A stretch of 64,000 bases of DNA, from NCBI RefSeq assembly GCF_001953985.1, contig NZ_MBEI01000049.1, positions 152,851-216,850 of the forward strand, given 5' to 3'. Origin of the DNA: Mycobacterium colombiense. Lineage in GTDB: Bacteria; Actinomycetota; Actinomycetes; Mycobacteriales; Mycobacteriaceae. The notes under the pieces are model-generated. The model worked only from the letters and a program-made list of their open reading frames with translations, had not been told where the DNA came from and did not search any database. Within the stretch, counting starts at the first letter, position 1. Every line of letters starts with the position of its first letter. Positions 1 through 8,316 of this stretch are shown piece by piece. Made by a program: the position numbers and the translations under genes.

Positions 1-572
1 TCGAGGGCCTGAACGCGGCCCCCGCCCGCATCGTCGGGATGTCGATGGGCGCGTTCATCGCCCAGGAACTCATGCTGGCGCGGCCCGAGCTGGTCACCTC
101 GGCGGTGCTGATGGGCACCCGCGGCCGCATGGACCGGGCCCGGCAGTTCTTCCGCGACGCCGAGGCCGTGCTGGCCGACGCCGGCGTCGCGATGCCGGCC
201 GCGTACGAAGCGAAAATCCGCCTGCTGGAAAACTTTTCCCGCAAGACGCTCAACGACGACACCGCCATCGCCGACTGGATCGCGATGTTCTCCACCTGGC
301 CCGTCAAGTCCACTCCCGGCATTCGCGCCCAGCTGGATATCGCGCCGCATACCAGCCGATTGACCGCCTACCGCAGCATCGCGACCCCGGTGCTGGTGAT
401 CGGATTCTCCGACGACGTGCTGACCCCGCCGTATCTGGGCCGCGAGGTCGCCGACGCGCTGCCCAACGGCCGCTACGTGCAGATCCCCGACACCGGCCAT
501 CTCGGCTTCTTCGAGCGGCCCGACGCCGTCAACGCCGCCATGCTGAAGTTCTTCGGCGACGCAACGGGCTGA
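1..572 (+). CDS. bpoC: Alpha/beta hydrolase, BpoC-like (5' end outside window)
   Basis: The reading frame is open from the left edge, so the N-terminus is missing and only about the last 190 residues are present. The first visible motif is the nucleophile elbow GMSMGA (G-x-S-x-G), followed later by an Asp loop (DDVLTPP) and a catalytic-His region (GHLGFFERP) near the C-terminus, so the serine-hydrolase triad is intact. In M. tuberculosis the gene directly before menD is bpoC (Rv0554), annotated as a peroxidase but structurally a serine hydrolase; position and sequence both fit. Substrate is unknown. menD starts 54 bases downstream on the same strand, so co-transcription is possible. The symbol rests on synteny and is less certain than the family. 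Confidence 0.8.
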   Translation, partial: EGLNAAPARIVGMSMGAFIAQELMLARPELVTSAVLMGTRGRMDRARQFFRDAEAVLADAGVAMPAAYEAKIRLLENFSRKTLNDDTAIADWIAMFSTWPVKSTPGIRAQLDIAPHTSRLTAYRSIATPVLVIGFSDDVLTPPYLGREVADALPNGRYVQIPDTGHLGFFERPDAVNAAMLKFFGDATG

Positions 573-626
573 GCCCGGTTCACCAGCGCCGACAGCGTTT
601 CGCGGAGCCTGTGACAGGCTGTAGGA

Positions 627-2273
627 GTGAACCCCTCGACGACACAGGCTCGCGTCGTCGTTGACGAGCTGATTCGCGGCGGCGTCCGCGACGTGGTGCT
701 TTGCCCCGGTTCGCGCAATGCTCCGCTGGCCTTCGCGTTGCAGGACGCCGACCGCTCCGGGCGCATCCGCCTGCACGTCCGCATCGACGAGCGCACCGCC
801 GGCTATCTGGCCATCGGCCTGGCCATCGCCGCCGGCGCGCCGGTCTGCGTCGCCATGACATCCGGCACCGCCGTCGCCAACCTCGGCCCGGCGGTCATCG
901 AGGCCAACTATGCCCGGGTGCCGCTGATCGTGCTCTCGGCCAACCGGCCCTACGAGCTGCTGGGCACCGGGGCCAACCAGACCATGGAGCAGCTGGGCTA
1001 CTTCGGCACCCAGGTCCGGGCCACCATCAGCCTCGGCCTGGCCGAGGACGCCCCCGAACGGCTGGACGCCCTCAACGCCACCTGGCGATCGGCCACCTGC
1101 CGGGTGCTGGTGGCCGCCACCGGATCCCGCACCGCCAACGCCGGCCCCGTGCAGTTCGACATCCCGCTGCGCGAGCCGCTGGTGCCGGATCCCGAACCTC
1201 AGGCGCCGACGCCGCAGGGCCGCCCGGGCGGGCTGCCGTGGACCTACACGCCGCCGGTCAGCTTCGACCAGCCGCTGGACATCGACCTGTCACCCGACAC
1301 GGTCGTCATCGCCGGGCACGGCGCGGGTATGCAGCCCAACCTGGCGCAGCTGCCGACCGTCGCCGAGCCGACGGCCCCCGCCCCGGCCAACCCGCTGCAT
1401 CCGCTGGCGCTGCCGCTGCTGCGGCCCAAGCAGGTGATCATGCTCGGCCGCCCCACCCTGCACCGGCCGGTGTCGGCGCTGCTGGCCGACCCGCAGGTGC
1501 CGGTGTTCGCGCTGACCACCGGGCCGCGCTGGCCGGACGTCTCGGGCAATTCGCAGGCCACCGGGACTCGGGCGGTCACCAGCGGCGCGCCGAACCCGGC
1601 GTGGCTGCAGCGCTGCGCCGAGACCAACCGGCATGCGCTGGCCGCCGTCCGCAGCCAGCTCGCGGCGCACCCGCTGACCACCGGCCTGCACGTCGCGGCG
1701 GCCGTGGCCGACGCGCTGGCGCCCGGCGATCAGCTGGTGCTCGGGGCCTCCAACCCGGTCCGCGACGCGGCGCTGGTCGGCCTGGACACCCGCGGCATCC
1801 GGGTGCGGTCCAACCGCGGCGTCGCCGGCATCGACGGGACGGTCTCCACCGCCATCGGGGCGGCGCTGGCCCACGAACGCGACGGCGGCCCGGACAGCCC
1901 GCCGCGCACCGTCGCGCTGATCGGGGACCTGACGTTCGTGCACGACAGCTCCGGGTTGCTGATCGGCCCCACCGAGCCGACACCGCGCCGGCTGACCATC
2001 GTGGTCTCCAACGACAACGGCGGCGGCATCTTCGAACTGCTCGAGCAGGGCGACCCGCGGTTCTCCGACGTGTCGTCACGGGTCTTCGGCACCCCGCACG
2101 ACGTCGACGTGGGCGCGCTGTGCCGCGCCTACCACGTCGAGAGCCGCCAGATCGAGGTCGGCGAATTGCCCACGGCCCTCGACGAACCAGGCCCCGGGAT
2201 GCGGGTGCTCGAGGTCAAGGCCGACCGGTCGTCGCTGCGGCAGCTGCACGCGGCCATCAAGGCCGCGCTGTGA
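627..2273 (+). CDS. menD: SEPHCHC synthase MenD (menaquinone biosynthesis)
   Basis: MenD is the thiamine-diphosphate enzyme that joins isochorismate and 2-oxoglutarate in cytosolic menaquinone synthesis. The 548 residues match the mycobacterial protein along its whole length. An N-terminal PYR domain carries [11 protein letters not shown] and the conserved glutamate region IDERTAGY. The C-terminal PP domain carries the ThDP/Mg motif GDLTFVHDS, closed by NDNGGGIF. The GTG start at 627 gives the family N-terminus [11 protein letters not shown]. The purine-rich AGGA abuts the start codon, an unusually short spacing, so the initiation signal is weak or atypical. A DUF3592 gene follows after 11 bases, and menG, menJ and grcC1 lie downstream in the window. 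Confidence 0.97.
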   Translation: MNPSTTQARVVVDELIRGGVRDVVLCPGSRNAPLAFALQDADRSGRIRLHVRIDERTAGYLAIGLAIAAGAPVCVAMTSGTAVANLGPAVIEANYARVPLIVLSANRPYELLGTGANQTMEQLGYFGTQVRATISLGLAEDAPERLDALNATWRSATCRVLVAATGSRTANAGPVQFDIPLREPLVPDPEPQAPTPQGRPGGLPWTYTPPVSFDQPLDIDLSPDTVVIAGHGAGMQPNLAQLPTVAEPTAPAPANPLHPLALPLLRPKQVIMLGRPTLHRPVSALLADPQVPVFALTTGPRWPDVSGNSQATGTRAVTSGAPNPAWLQRCAETNRHALAAVRSQLAAHPLTTGLHVAAAVADALAPGDQLVLGASNPVRDAALVGLDTRGIRVRSNRGVAGIDGTVSTAIGAALAHERDGGPDSPPRTVALIGDLTFVHDSSGLLIGPTEPTPRRLTIVVSNDNGGGIFELLEQGDPRFSDVSSRVFGTPHDVDVGALCRAYHVESRQIEVGELPTALDEPGPGMRVLEVKADRSSLRQLHAAIKAAL

Positions 2274-2284
2274 GGCGCAAATAG

Positions 2285-2818
2285 ATGGCGGTGTCTCCAA
2301 AAGTTCTGCTGCACATCCTCATTCATGGACGCAGTGACCAACCGCCGAAAACGCGGGCCCGGATTGCGTTGCGGTGGGCCCGGATTGCGGTGCTGATCGT
2401 GACCGGCCTGGTCACGCTTCAGTCCATGCTGTTGGTGGCCGGCGCCTGGCGCAACGACATCGCGATCACCCACAACATGGGCGTCGCGCAGGCCGAGGTG
2501 CTCAGCGCCGGTCCGCGCCGCTCCACCATCGAATTCGTCACCCCCGAGCGGGTCACCTATCGCCCCGAGCTCGGCGTGCTCTATCCGTCCCATCTGGCCA
2601 CCGGGATGCGCATCTACGTCGAGTACAACAAGAACGACCCCAACCTGGTGCGCGTGCAGCATCGCAACGCCGGGCTGGCGATCATCCCGGCGGGATCCAT
2701 CGCGGTGGTGGGCTGGCTGGCCGCGGCGGCGATCCTGGCCGCGCTGGCGCTGCTGGACAAGTGGCTGGACCGTCGCGACGAGCCTGGCGACGCACCGGCC
2801 GGCCCGGCCGCAAAATAG
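2285..2818 (+). CDS. DUF3592-type membrane protein (Rv0556-like)
   Basis: A 177-residue protein with two predicted membrane segments: one near residues 30–52 (IAVLIVTGLVTLQSMLLVAG) and one near 138–160. Between them lies a soluble domain of about 80 residues of the DUF3592 kind, ending in a beta-rich stretch (GMRIYVEYNKNDPNLVRV) probably on the outer face of the membrane. The C-terminus is charged and Ala/Pro rich. It starts 11 bases after menD and precedes mgtA, the same order as Rv0555–Rv0556–Rv0557. Function is unknown, and linkage to menaquinone or glycolipid synthesis is only contextual. A 76-base gap before mgtA leaves room for a separate promoter. Confidence 0.85.
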   Translation: MAVSPKVLLHILIHGRSDQPPKTRARIALRWARIAVLIVTGLVTLQSMLLVAGAWRNDIAITHNMGVAQAEVLSAGPRRSTIEFVTPERVTYRPELGVLYPSHLATGMRIYVEYNKNDPNLVRVQHRNAGLAIIPAGSIAVVGWLAAAAILAALALLDKWLDRRDEPGDAPAGPAAK

Positions 2819-2894
2819 TGTCGGACCTGCAAATTTCGCGTGACGTATACACACAGGCAACCTTGTCGACAGCCGACGCTGACACGGTGGTGAT

Positions 2895-4049
2895 GTGCGC
2901 GTTGCCATCGTCGCGGAATCCTTCCTCCCCGAAGTCAACGGTGTCAGCAACTCGGTGATCCGGGTGCTCGAGCATCTGCGCCGGACGGGTCACGAAGCCC
3001 TCGTCATCGCCCCCGATACACCTCCCGGCCAGCCCCGGGCCGATCGCATCTACGACGGGATCCGCGTTCACCGGGTGCCGTCGCGCATGTTCCCCAAGGT
3101 GACCACCCTGCCGTTGGGCGTGCCGACGCCCCGGCTGGTGAAGGTGTTGCGTGGATTCGATCCGCACGTGGTGCATCTGGCTTCGCCCGCGCTGCTGGGT
3201 TACGGCGGGGTGCGGGCGGCGCGGTGGTTGGGGGTGCCGACGGTCGCTGTGTATCAGACCGACGTCCCGGGCTTCGCGGCGAGCTACGGCATTCCGATGA
3301 CGGCGCGGGCCGCCTGGGCCTGGTTCCGCCATCTGCACGGTCTCGCCGACCGTACCCTGGCGCCATCCAGTGTGACGATGGAATCGCTTGTCGCTCATCG
3401 CTTTCCCCGGGTACACCGGTGGGCACGCGGCGTCGACGTGCTGCGGTTCGCGCCGTCCGCGCGCAGCGAGGCGCTGCGCGCACAGTGGTCGCCGCAGGGC
3501 AAGCCGATCGTCGGATTCGTGGGCCGGCTCGCGCCCGAGAAACATGTCGAGCGACTCATCGGGCTGGCCGCCGGCGATGCGGTTCAGCTCGTCATCGTGG
3601 GCGACGGTGTCGACCGCGACAAGCTGCAATCGGCAATGCCGACAGCGGTTTTCACTGGTGCGCTATACGGCGACGAACTCGCCGCGGCGTACGCCAGCAT
3701 GGACGTGTTCGTGCATCCCGGTGAGCACGAGACGTTTTGTCAGGTCGTGCAAGAAGCGCTGGCGTCGGGGTTGCCGGTAATCGCCCCCGACGCCGGCGGC
3801 CCACGTGACCTCGTCACCCCGTGGCGAACCGGTCTGCTGTTGGCCGTCAACGAGTTCGAGCCCCGGTTGCCCGACGCGGTCGCACACCTGATCGCCGAAC
3901 GGTCGCGCTACGCGCTGGCCGCCAGGCGTAGCGTGGTCGGCCGGAGCTGGCCGGTCATCTGCGACGAACTCCTCGGCCACTACGAGGCGGTGCTGTCGCC
4001 GTTTGTTCGACGCCAGCTTGTCGCCGGGCGGTACGCGCAGGGCGAATGA
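2895..4049 (+). CDS. mgtA: GDP-mannose-dependent alpha-mannosyltransferase MgtA (GT4)
   Basis: A 384-residue GT-B fold glycosyltransferase of family GT4. The N-terminal half opens [21 protein letters not shown], typical of this group. The C-terminal half carries the GDP-mannose site with [16 protein letters not shown] and the E-x7-E element in [15 protein letters not shown]. The M. tuberculosis counterpart Rv0557 was first called pimB and later assigned as MgtA, which mannosylates a glucuronosyl diacylglycerol to start a lipomannan-like glycolipid; the true PimB' is another gene. The GTG start at 2895 gives the expected N-terminus but lacks a clear ribosome-binding site. In M. tuberculosis menG follows immediately; here an 8.7-kb insertion intervenes. 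Confidence 0.93.
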   Translation: MRVAIVAESFLPEVNGVSNSVIRVLEHLRRTGHEALVIAPDTPPGQPRADRIYDGIRVHRVPSRMFPKVTTLPLGVPTPRLVKVLRGFDPHVVHLASPALLGYGGVRAARWLGVPTVAVYQTDVPGFAASYGIPMTARAAWAWFRHLHGLADRTLAPSSVTMESLVAHRFPRVHRWARGVDVLRFAPSARSEALRAQWSPQGKPIVGFVGRLAPEKHVERLIGLAAGDAVQLVIVGDGVDRDKLQSAMPTAVFTGALYGDELAAAYASMDVFVHPGEHETFCQVVQEALASGLPVIAPDAGGPRDLVTPWRTGLLLAVNEFEPRLPDAVAHLIAERSRYALAARRSVVGRSWPVICDELLGHYEAVLSPFVRRQLVAGRYAQGE

Positions 4050-4058
4050 GCCGGCGTC

Positions 4059-5294
4059 TTATGACGGGTCGAATTCGATTGGCAGCGTGAGCGGTCCGCT
4101 CAGCCCGGTGAGGGGCTTCCACGGGGCGGGGCCGGTGCGATGGGCGTTGGGCATGCGCCGCGTCATGATCGCCAAGGCTTCGGCGAGCTCGAGTCGCGCC
4201 AGGTTGGCGCCCAGGCAATAGTGCATGCCGGCGCCGAACGTCTGCATCGCCGGGGCTCCGGCGCGGGCGATGTCGAGTCGGTCGGGGTCGTCATAGACGG
4301 CGGGATCGCGGTTGGCGGCGGCGGTGTTTGCGATAACCATTGTGCCCGTTGAGATTACCACGCCGGCGATCTCGACGTCCTCGAGAGCGATGCGCAAGGT
4401 GGCGCCTGCGATCGGTGAATGCCGCATCGTCTCTTCAACCGCGTTGGCCGCGAGCTCGGGATGCTCGGCCAGCAGGGCCCACTGTTCGGGGTGATCACAC
4501 AACACCTGCACCGAGGCGGCCAGCTGGTTGCGGGTGGTGTCGGTGCCGGCGACCAGCAGGCCCGCGGCCAGCATGCGGAGTTCGTCGGCGCTCAGGTGAT
4601 CGTCGCCCTCCTCGGCACGGATCAGGTCGGAGAGGAGGTCGTCGGTCAGCCTGTGGCGTCGCTGCGCGACCATGTCGTCGATGTAGGCGTCGAGTTGGTC
4701 CCACGCGGCCAAGATGGTCCGCTGGTAGGGGGCGACCTCCCAGCTGAAGGCCTTGAAGATGTCGTCTGTCCACTCCGAGAACAGCTTCCAATCCTCGGCC
4801 GGGGCGCCCAGAAGCGCACAGATGATCGGGATCGGATATTGGCGGGCGATGTCGGTGACCACCTCGCAGCGCCCGGCGGGGGTGTGGTGATCCACCAGTT
4901 CGGTGATCACCCCGACGATCGTCGTGCTCAGCCGCGCGGTGGCTCGTGGTGTGAAGGCTTTGGACACCAGGCGGCGCAGCCGCTGGTGCGCGGCCCCGTC
5001 GAGACTGATCAGGTTCGTGGCGACGCGCTCCCACAGTGGGCCGGTGGTGATGCCCTGGGAGGCAAGGAACATGCCCTGCGGCACCCGGAATCGCGGGTCG
5101 CGCAACACCGTTCGGACCAGTTCATAGGTCAGCAACTCCGGCCCATGGGGGCCGATGGCGATCGACGCCTGCTGTCGCGCCTGGCGGATGATCTTGTGGG
5201 CCTCGTCGAGGCTCTGGCACTGCTCGTAATCGATCTCCGGAAGGCCGGCATCAAAGACGCTCGGGCGGATCGACGTGTCAACCGTGATAGTCAT
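4059..5294 (-). CDS. Cytochrome P450 (A), last gene of the flavoprotein–P450 operon
   Basis: A 411-residue soluble bacterial P450. It has the I-helix oxygen-activation motif AGTDTTRN, the K-helix ExxR (EETMR), and the heme loop FGAGMHYCLGANLAR with its cysteine ligand. I placed the start at ATG 5294 (MTITVDTS) because the upstream in-frame residues (WWWKHL region) are unlike P450 N-termini. It lies 46 bases after the stop of P450 B on the same strand and is probably co-transcribed with it and with the flavoprotein. It closely resembles the P450 at 34247–35476, sharing GPHGPE, VLRDPRF, GPLW and the C-terminal APWKP..LSGP segment. Substrate is unknown and I cannot assign a CYP family number. 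Confidence 0.93.
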   Translation of the reverse strand: MTITVDTSIRPSVFDAGLPEIDYEQCQSLDEAHKIIRQARQQASIAIGPHGPELLTYELVRTVLRDPRFRVPQGMFLASQGITTGPLWERVATNLISLDGAAHQRLRRLVSKAFTPRATARLSTTIVGVITELVDHHTPAGRCEVVTDIARQYPIPIICALLGAPAEDWKLFSEWTDDIFKAFSWEVAPYQRTILAAWDQLDAYIDDMVAQRRHRLTDDLLSDLIRAEEGDDHLSADELRMLAAGLLVAGTDTTRNQLAASVQVLCDHPEQWALLAEHPELAANAVEETMRHSPIAGATLRIALEDVEIAGVVISTGTMVIANTAAANRDPAVYDDPDRLDIARAGAPAMQTFGAGMHYCLGANLARLELAEALAIMTRRMPNAHRTGPAPWKPLTGLSGPLTLPIEFDPS

Positions 5295-5340
5295 GGTGGT
5301 GCCCCATAGGTCGTCGGTGAGGTGCTTCCACCACCAAGTC

Positions 5341-6642
5341 TTATCGGCGCGAGGGCCCACCACATGCGTAGCCGACTACCTGTCTTACAGGCTTTTTCGC
5401 ACGATCCGGTTCACGCCCGAGCGCTGCGGGACGCCCGGGCGTGAACTGGACCGGCATCGAGTGAATGCCGTTGATCAACGTCGATGGCATCCGCTCGATA
5501 GGTCCGGCCAATTCCAGATCTTTCATCCGCATCAACACCTCGGCGATCAGCGCGGATGACTCCACCCTTGCTAAGTTCGCGCCGAGACAGAAATGGGTCC
5601 CGCCACCACCAAAGGCCAAGTGTGAATTGGGGTTTCGCGCAAGGTCGAGCCGGTCGGGCTCGGCGAAGTGTGCCGCGTCCCGGTTGGCCGACGGGTAGAA
5701 CATCGCCACCCGGTCGCCCTTCTTCACCGGCGTCCCGCGCAGCTCGGTGTCCTTCATGGCGGTTCTGGCGAACGCTATCACCGGGCTGACGTAGCGCAGC
5801 AGCTCCTCGACCGCCGTCGACAGCAACGACGAGTCGGCCTCTAACTCGGCCCGCTGCTCGGGGTTCTCCGCCAGCACACACATGGCGCCGGCGACCAGGT
5901 TGCGTGTCGTGTCGCCACCCGCATTGATCAGCAGCAGGAAGAAGGAGTTGAATTCCAGATCGGTGAGGCGCCGGCCGTCGATTTCGGCATGCAGCAGCGA
6001 TGTTGCGATGTCATCCTCGGGATGCGCGCGTTTGCGGGCCATGAGTTCCGTGGAGTAGGCCATCATCTCCGCCGCCGCCTGCGCCGCGTGCTGGTCACCG
6101 AGCACGCCGGTGTTCATGATCTCGGTCAGCTCATAAAGCCGGTAGCCGTCCTCTAGTGGAATGCCGAGCAGTTCGGCGATGACGTATGAGGGCAATGCCC
6201 CAGCGACTTCCTTGACGAAGTCGCACTCACCCCGTTCGACGACGGTGTCGACCACGTCTTTCGCCATGTCCGTGATGCGCTCGTTGAGCTTGGCGACCTG
6301 CCGCGGCGTGAAGCCCTTGCTGATCAGCCCCCGCAGCGCGGTATGGCGCGGGGGATCCATCGTGATCATCATGACGCCCCGCGGGTCGAACAGGTCGCCC
6401 GGATCGGGCGTGTCGAACCACACGGCCGTCGCCTCCGATGACCAGGTGGCGCTGTCGCGGGAGACGGCGTAAACCTCGTCGTAGCCGGTCAGCGCGAGGA
6501 ATCCCGGGCCGTCCTTATACGGGTGCCATGCCACCGGCATGCGCTCGCGCAGCGCGCGGTATGCCTCGTACGGTATCCCCTGGGCATAGGTGTGCGGATC
6601 GGCGAGATCGACGCCACCGATGCTGATCGCGTCTTCGGTCAC
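5341..6642 (-). CDS. Cytochrome P450 (B), middle gene of the operon
   Basis: A 433-residue P450 of a different clade from its neighbour, closer by eye to the CYP125/CYP142-type sterol and lipid hydroxylases. Visible elements are an I-helix with NAGGDTTRN, ExxR in EELLR, and the heme loop FGGGGTHFCLGANLAR. The GTG start at 6642 is supported by a strong GGAGG six bases upstream, so the roughly 100-residue in-frame extension beyond it is not coding. About 30 residues past the usual P450 end form a basic, Pro/Arg-rich tail (ALGREPDRAKKPVRQ). The flavoprotein gene ends 20 bases upstream and P450 A begins 46 bases downstream. No ferredoxin or ferredoxin reductase is adjacent, so electrons must come from elsewhere. 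Confidence 0.93.
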   Translation of the reverse strand: MTEDAISIGGVDLADPHTYAQGIPYEAYRALRERMPVAWHPYKDGPGFLALTGYDEVYAVSRDSATWSSEATAVWFDTPDPGDLFDPRGVMMITMDPPRHTALRGLISKGFTPRQVAKLNERITDMAKDVVDTVVERGECDFVKEVAGALPSYVIAELLGIPLEDGYRLYELTEIMNTGVLGDQHAAQAAAEMMAYSTELMARKRAHPEDDIATSLLHAEIDGRRLTDLEFNSFFLLLINAGGDTTRNLVAGAMCVLAENPEQRAELEADSSLLSTAVEELLRYVSPVIAFARTAMKDTELRGTPVKKGDRVAMFYPSANRDAAHFAEPDRLDLARNPNSHLAFGGGGTHFCLGANLARVESSALIAEVLMRMKDLELAGPIERMPSTLINGIHSMPVQFTPGRPAALGREPDRAKKPVRQVVGYACGGPSRR

Positions 6643-6662
6643 TGTCTGCCTCCGTGTGGTGA

Positions 6663-8150
6663 CTACGCGGTGGCGCCGGGTACGCGCTCCGCGCCCAGTG
6701 GGCCGCAACGGATTTGGAATCGTTCCCGGACTGTGTCGAGAACACGGCGCTGGCGCTCGCGTTCCCGGCGATGCGTGAGCATGAACCGTGCCAGGCCCGG
6801 CAGGCGGCGCGGTAGTGGGTACCACTTGTCGAAATCGAGGCCGTTCTGGTTGAACACGCGACTGGGCACGTTGTCGTAGATCAGGCTGAGGTTGTGCTGG
6901 ACAAGCGCGAAGAGCACGTACGGAAATGCCATCGGTGCCTTCAGCCGCAGTGCCTGCCAATCGATTTCGTAGAGCGGGATCTCACCGAGCTTGTCCAAGA
7001 ACATCAGGTGCCCCAGGAAATAGCCCATGAACGCGGGCAAGTGCAGTATGGACGACCGCACGTTGATGGAAACGACTGCGCCACTGGGCGAAACGTACGG
7101 CTCGTACACGTATTCGGCGGGGAATTTGACATAACCCGTGCAGTTGACGATCCAGCTACCCGGCTGGATCGTCTTCGTCGATCCGCTCCGGAACACCAAG
7201 TCGGTGGTGCCATTTCGGTCGACTGCATCCTCGAAATAGTCCATGACAAGATCGTTCAACCCGGCGGAGATCGTGCGGTTCTCGGCCTCGGACAACACCC
7301 CCAGCACGAAGTTGTCTGCCTGGGGGGTCAGGAACGTGCCATGGGTGGCGCGGTACCAATCTTGCACCTGCGATTCGTTCGTGCCGTCGTACCGGCGATT
7401 CAGCTGAGTGGCGAGGGCGCTCGGCGGTGTGCCCGTCCACCACCGCCGGGCGCCGCTCGGCAACAGGATGTCGCGGTTGGAGAAGAAGGTGCCGCGGCCG
7501 GCGACGAGGTTGACCTCGCGACCGGGGTAGCTGGTGATCAGTGCGTGTGCGGTGTCCATCGCGGTCTTCCCGCCGCCGATGATCCACACCGGCGCATCAC
7601 TTTCCTCGATGTCGCCTTCCCGAACATCGCAGTAGTCGGGCGACACCGAATGGACGCGCGTGCTGGAAATGTCGAGCGGTTCGTTGGGCGTGACTCCCAG
7701 GCCATAGGCTTTGATCAATCGCTTGGCCTCGATGACCAGCCACCGGCCGTCGGCAGCACCAACGGTGACACGCACGATTCCGTTCGCTTCTTCGTCCGAC
7801 TCGAAGTTCCAGCCGTAATACTCGTCGACCTGGACGCGCTCCTTGATCACGTCGAGGCAGTGCTGAAAATGGTCGAGTACCTCGCACTTGGTAGCCAGGT
7901 AGCTGCGGTCCTCGCCGAGCGTCCACGCGATGTTGCCCGCAGTGAACATGGGGTGCGGTTGATGCAGCCGGACGTAGGAGTACACATCGACCCACATGCC
8001 GCCGACGCGCGGCCGCCGGTCGATCAGGATCACCTTCTGATCGCGCGACAGGTATCGGCTGGCGGCGAACAGGGCGTTTAGCCCGGCAATGCCGGCTCCG
8101 ACGATGCAAACGTCGCAGGTTTCCACGGGTTGGTGCTTGGGTGCGGACAT
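6663..8150 (-). CDS. FAD/NAD(P)-binding flavoprotein monooxygenase-like
   Basis: A 495-residue two-dinucleotide-binding-domain flavoprotein. The FAD Rossmann motif GAGIAGLNA lies near residue 20 and an NADP-type motif (IIGGGKTAMDTA) near residue 200. The Baeyer-Villiger fingerprint F-x-G-x3-H-x3-W, present in the other flavoprotein of the window (20574–22079), is not visible here, so a generic flavin-dependent monooxygenase or oxidoreductase call is safer. The start is ATG 8150 (MSAPKHQ) with GAGGAAAGG about 10 bases upstream; fourteen extra in-frame residues further up are rejected. It is the first gene of the operon with P450 B and P450 A and is transcribed away from the cyclase/ATPase gene across a 166-base gap. 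Substrate is unknown. Confidence 0.87.
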   Translation of the reverse strand: MSAPKHQPVETCDVCIVGAGIAGLNALFAASRYLSRDQKVILIDRRPRVGGMWVDVYSYVRLHQPHPMFTAGNIAWTLGEDRSYLATKCEVLDHFQHCLDVIKERVQVDEYYGWNFESDEEANGIVRVTVGAADGRWLVIEAKRLIKAYGLGVTPNEPLDISSTRVHSVSPDYCDVREGDIEESDAPVWIIGGGKTAMDTAHALITSYPGREVNLVAGRGTFFSNRDILLPSGARRWWTGTPPSALATQLNRRYDGTNESQVQDWYRATHGTFLTPQADNFVLGVLSEAENRTISAGLNDLVMDYFEDAVDRNGTTDLVFRSGSTKTIQPGSWIVNCTGYVKFPAEYVYEPYVSPSGAVVSINVRSSILHLPAFMGYFLGHLMFLDKLGEIPLYEIDWQALRLKAPMAFPYVLFALVQHNLSLIYDNVPSRVFNQNGLDFDKWYPLPRRLPGLARFMLTHRRERERQRRVLDTVRERFQIRCGPLGAERVPGATA

Positions 8151-8245
8151 CGGAGCGCCTTTCCTCGCAGAGACCCAATTGTGCGTCCGCACCGTGCCGC
8201 CTGGGATGAGTAATCGACTACTTCATTAACGGCGACTCGGGTCCG

Positions 8246-8292
8246 CAGCGGTTTGCCAGCGGCCTATCCTTTGAGGACCGCAGCAAACGCTG
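8246..8292. repeat. Imperfect inverted repeat in the divergent promoter region
   Basis: CAGCGGTTTGC at 8246–8256 is matched on the opposite strand by GCAAACGCTG at 8283–8292, with one base missing in the right arm. The pair lies just before the start of the cyclase/ATPase gene (8317) and in the only promoter region of the divergent flavoprotein–P450 operon. It could be an operator or a leader hairpin; function is inferred from position only. Confidence 0.4.
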
Positions 8293-8316
8293 GGGTCGGG
8301 ATTGGCGGAGGGTCGG

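Noticed and set aside
6643..6960. N-terminal extension of P450 B of about 100 residues
   Set aside because: The ribosome-binding site at GTG 6642 fits, and the extension is Arg/Pro-rich and overlaps the flavoprotein gene's 3' end.
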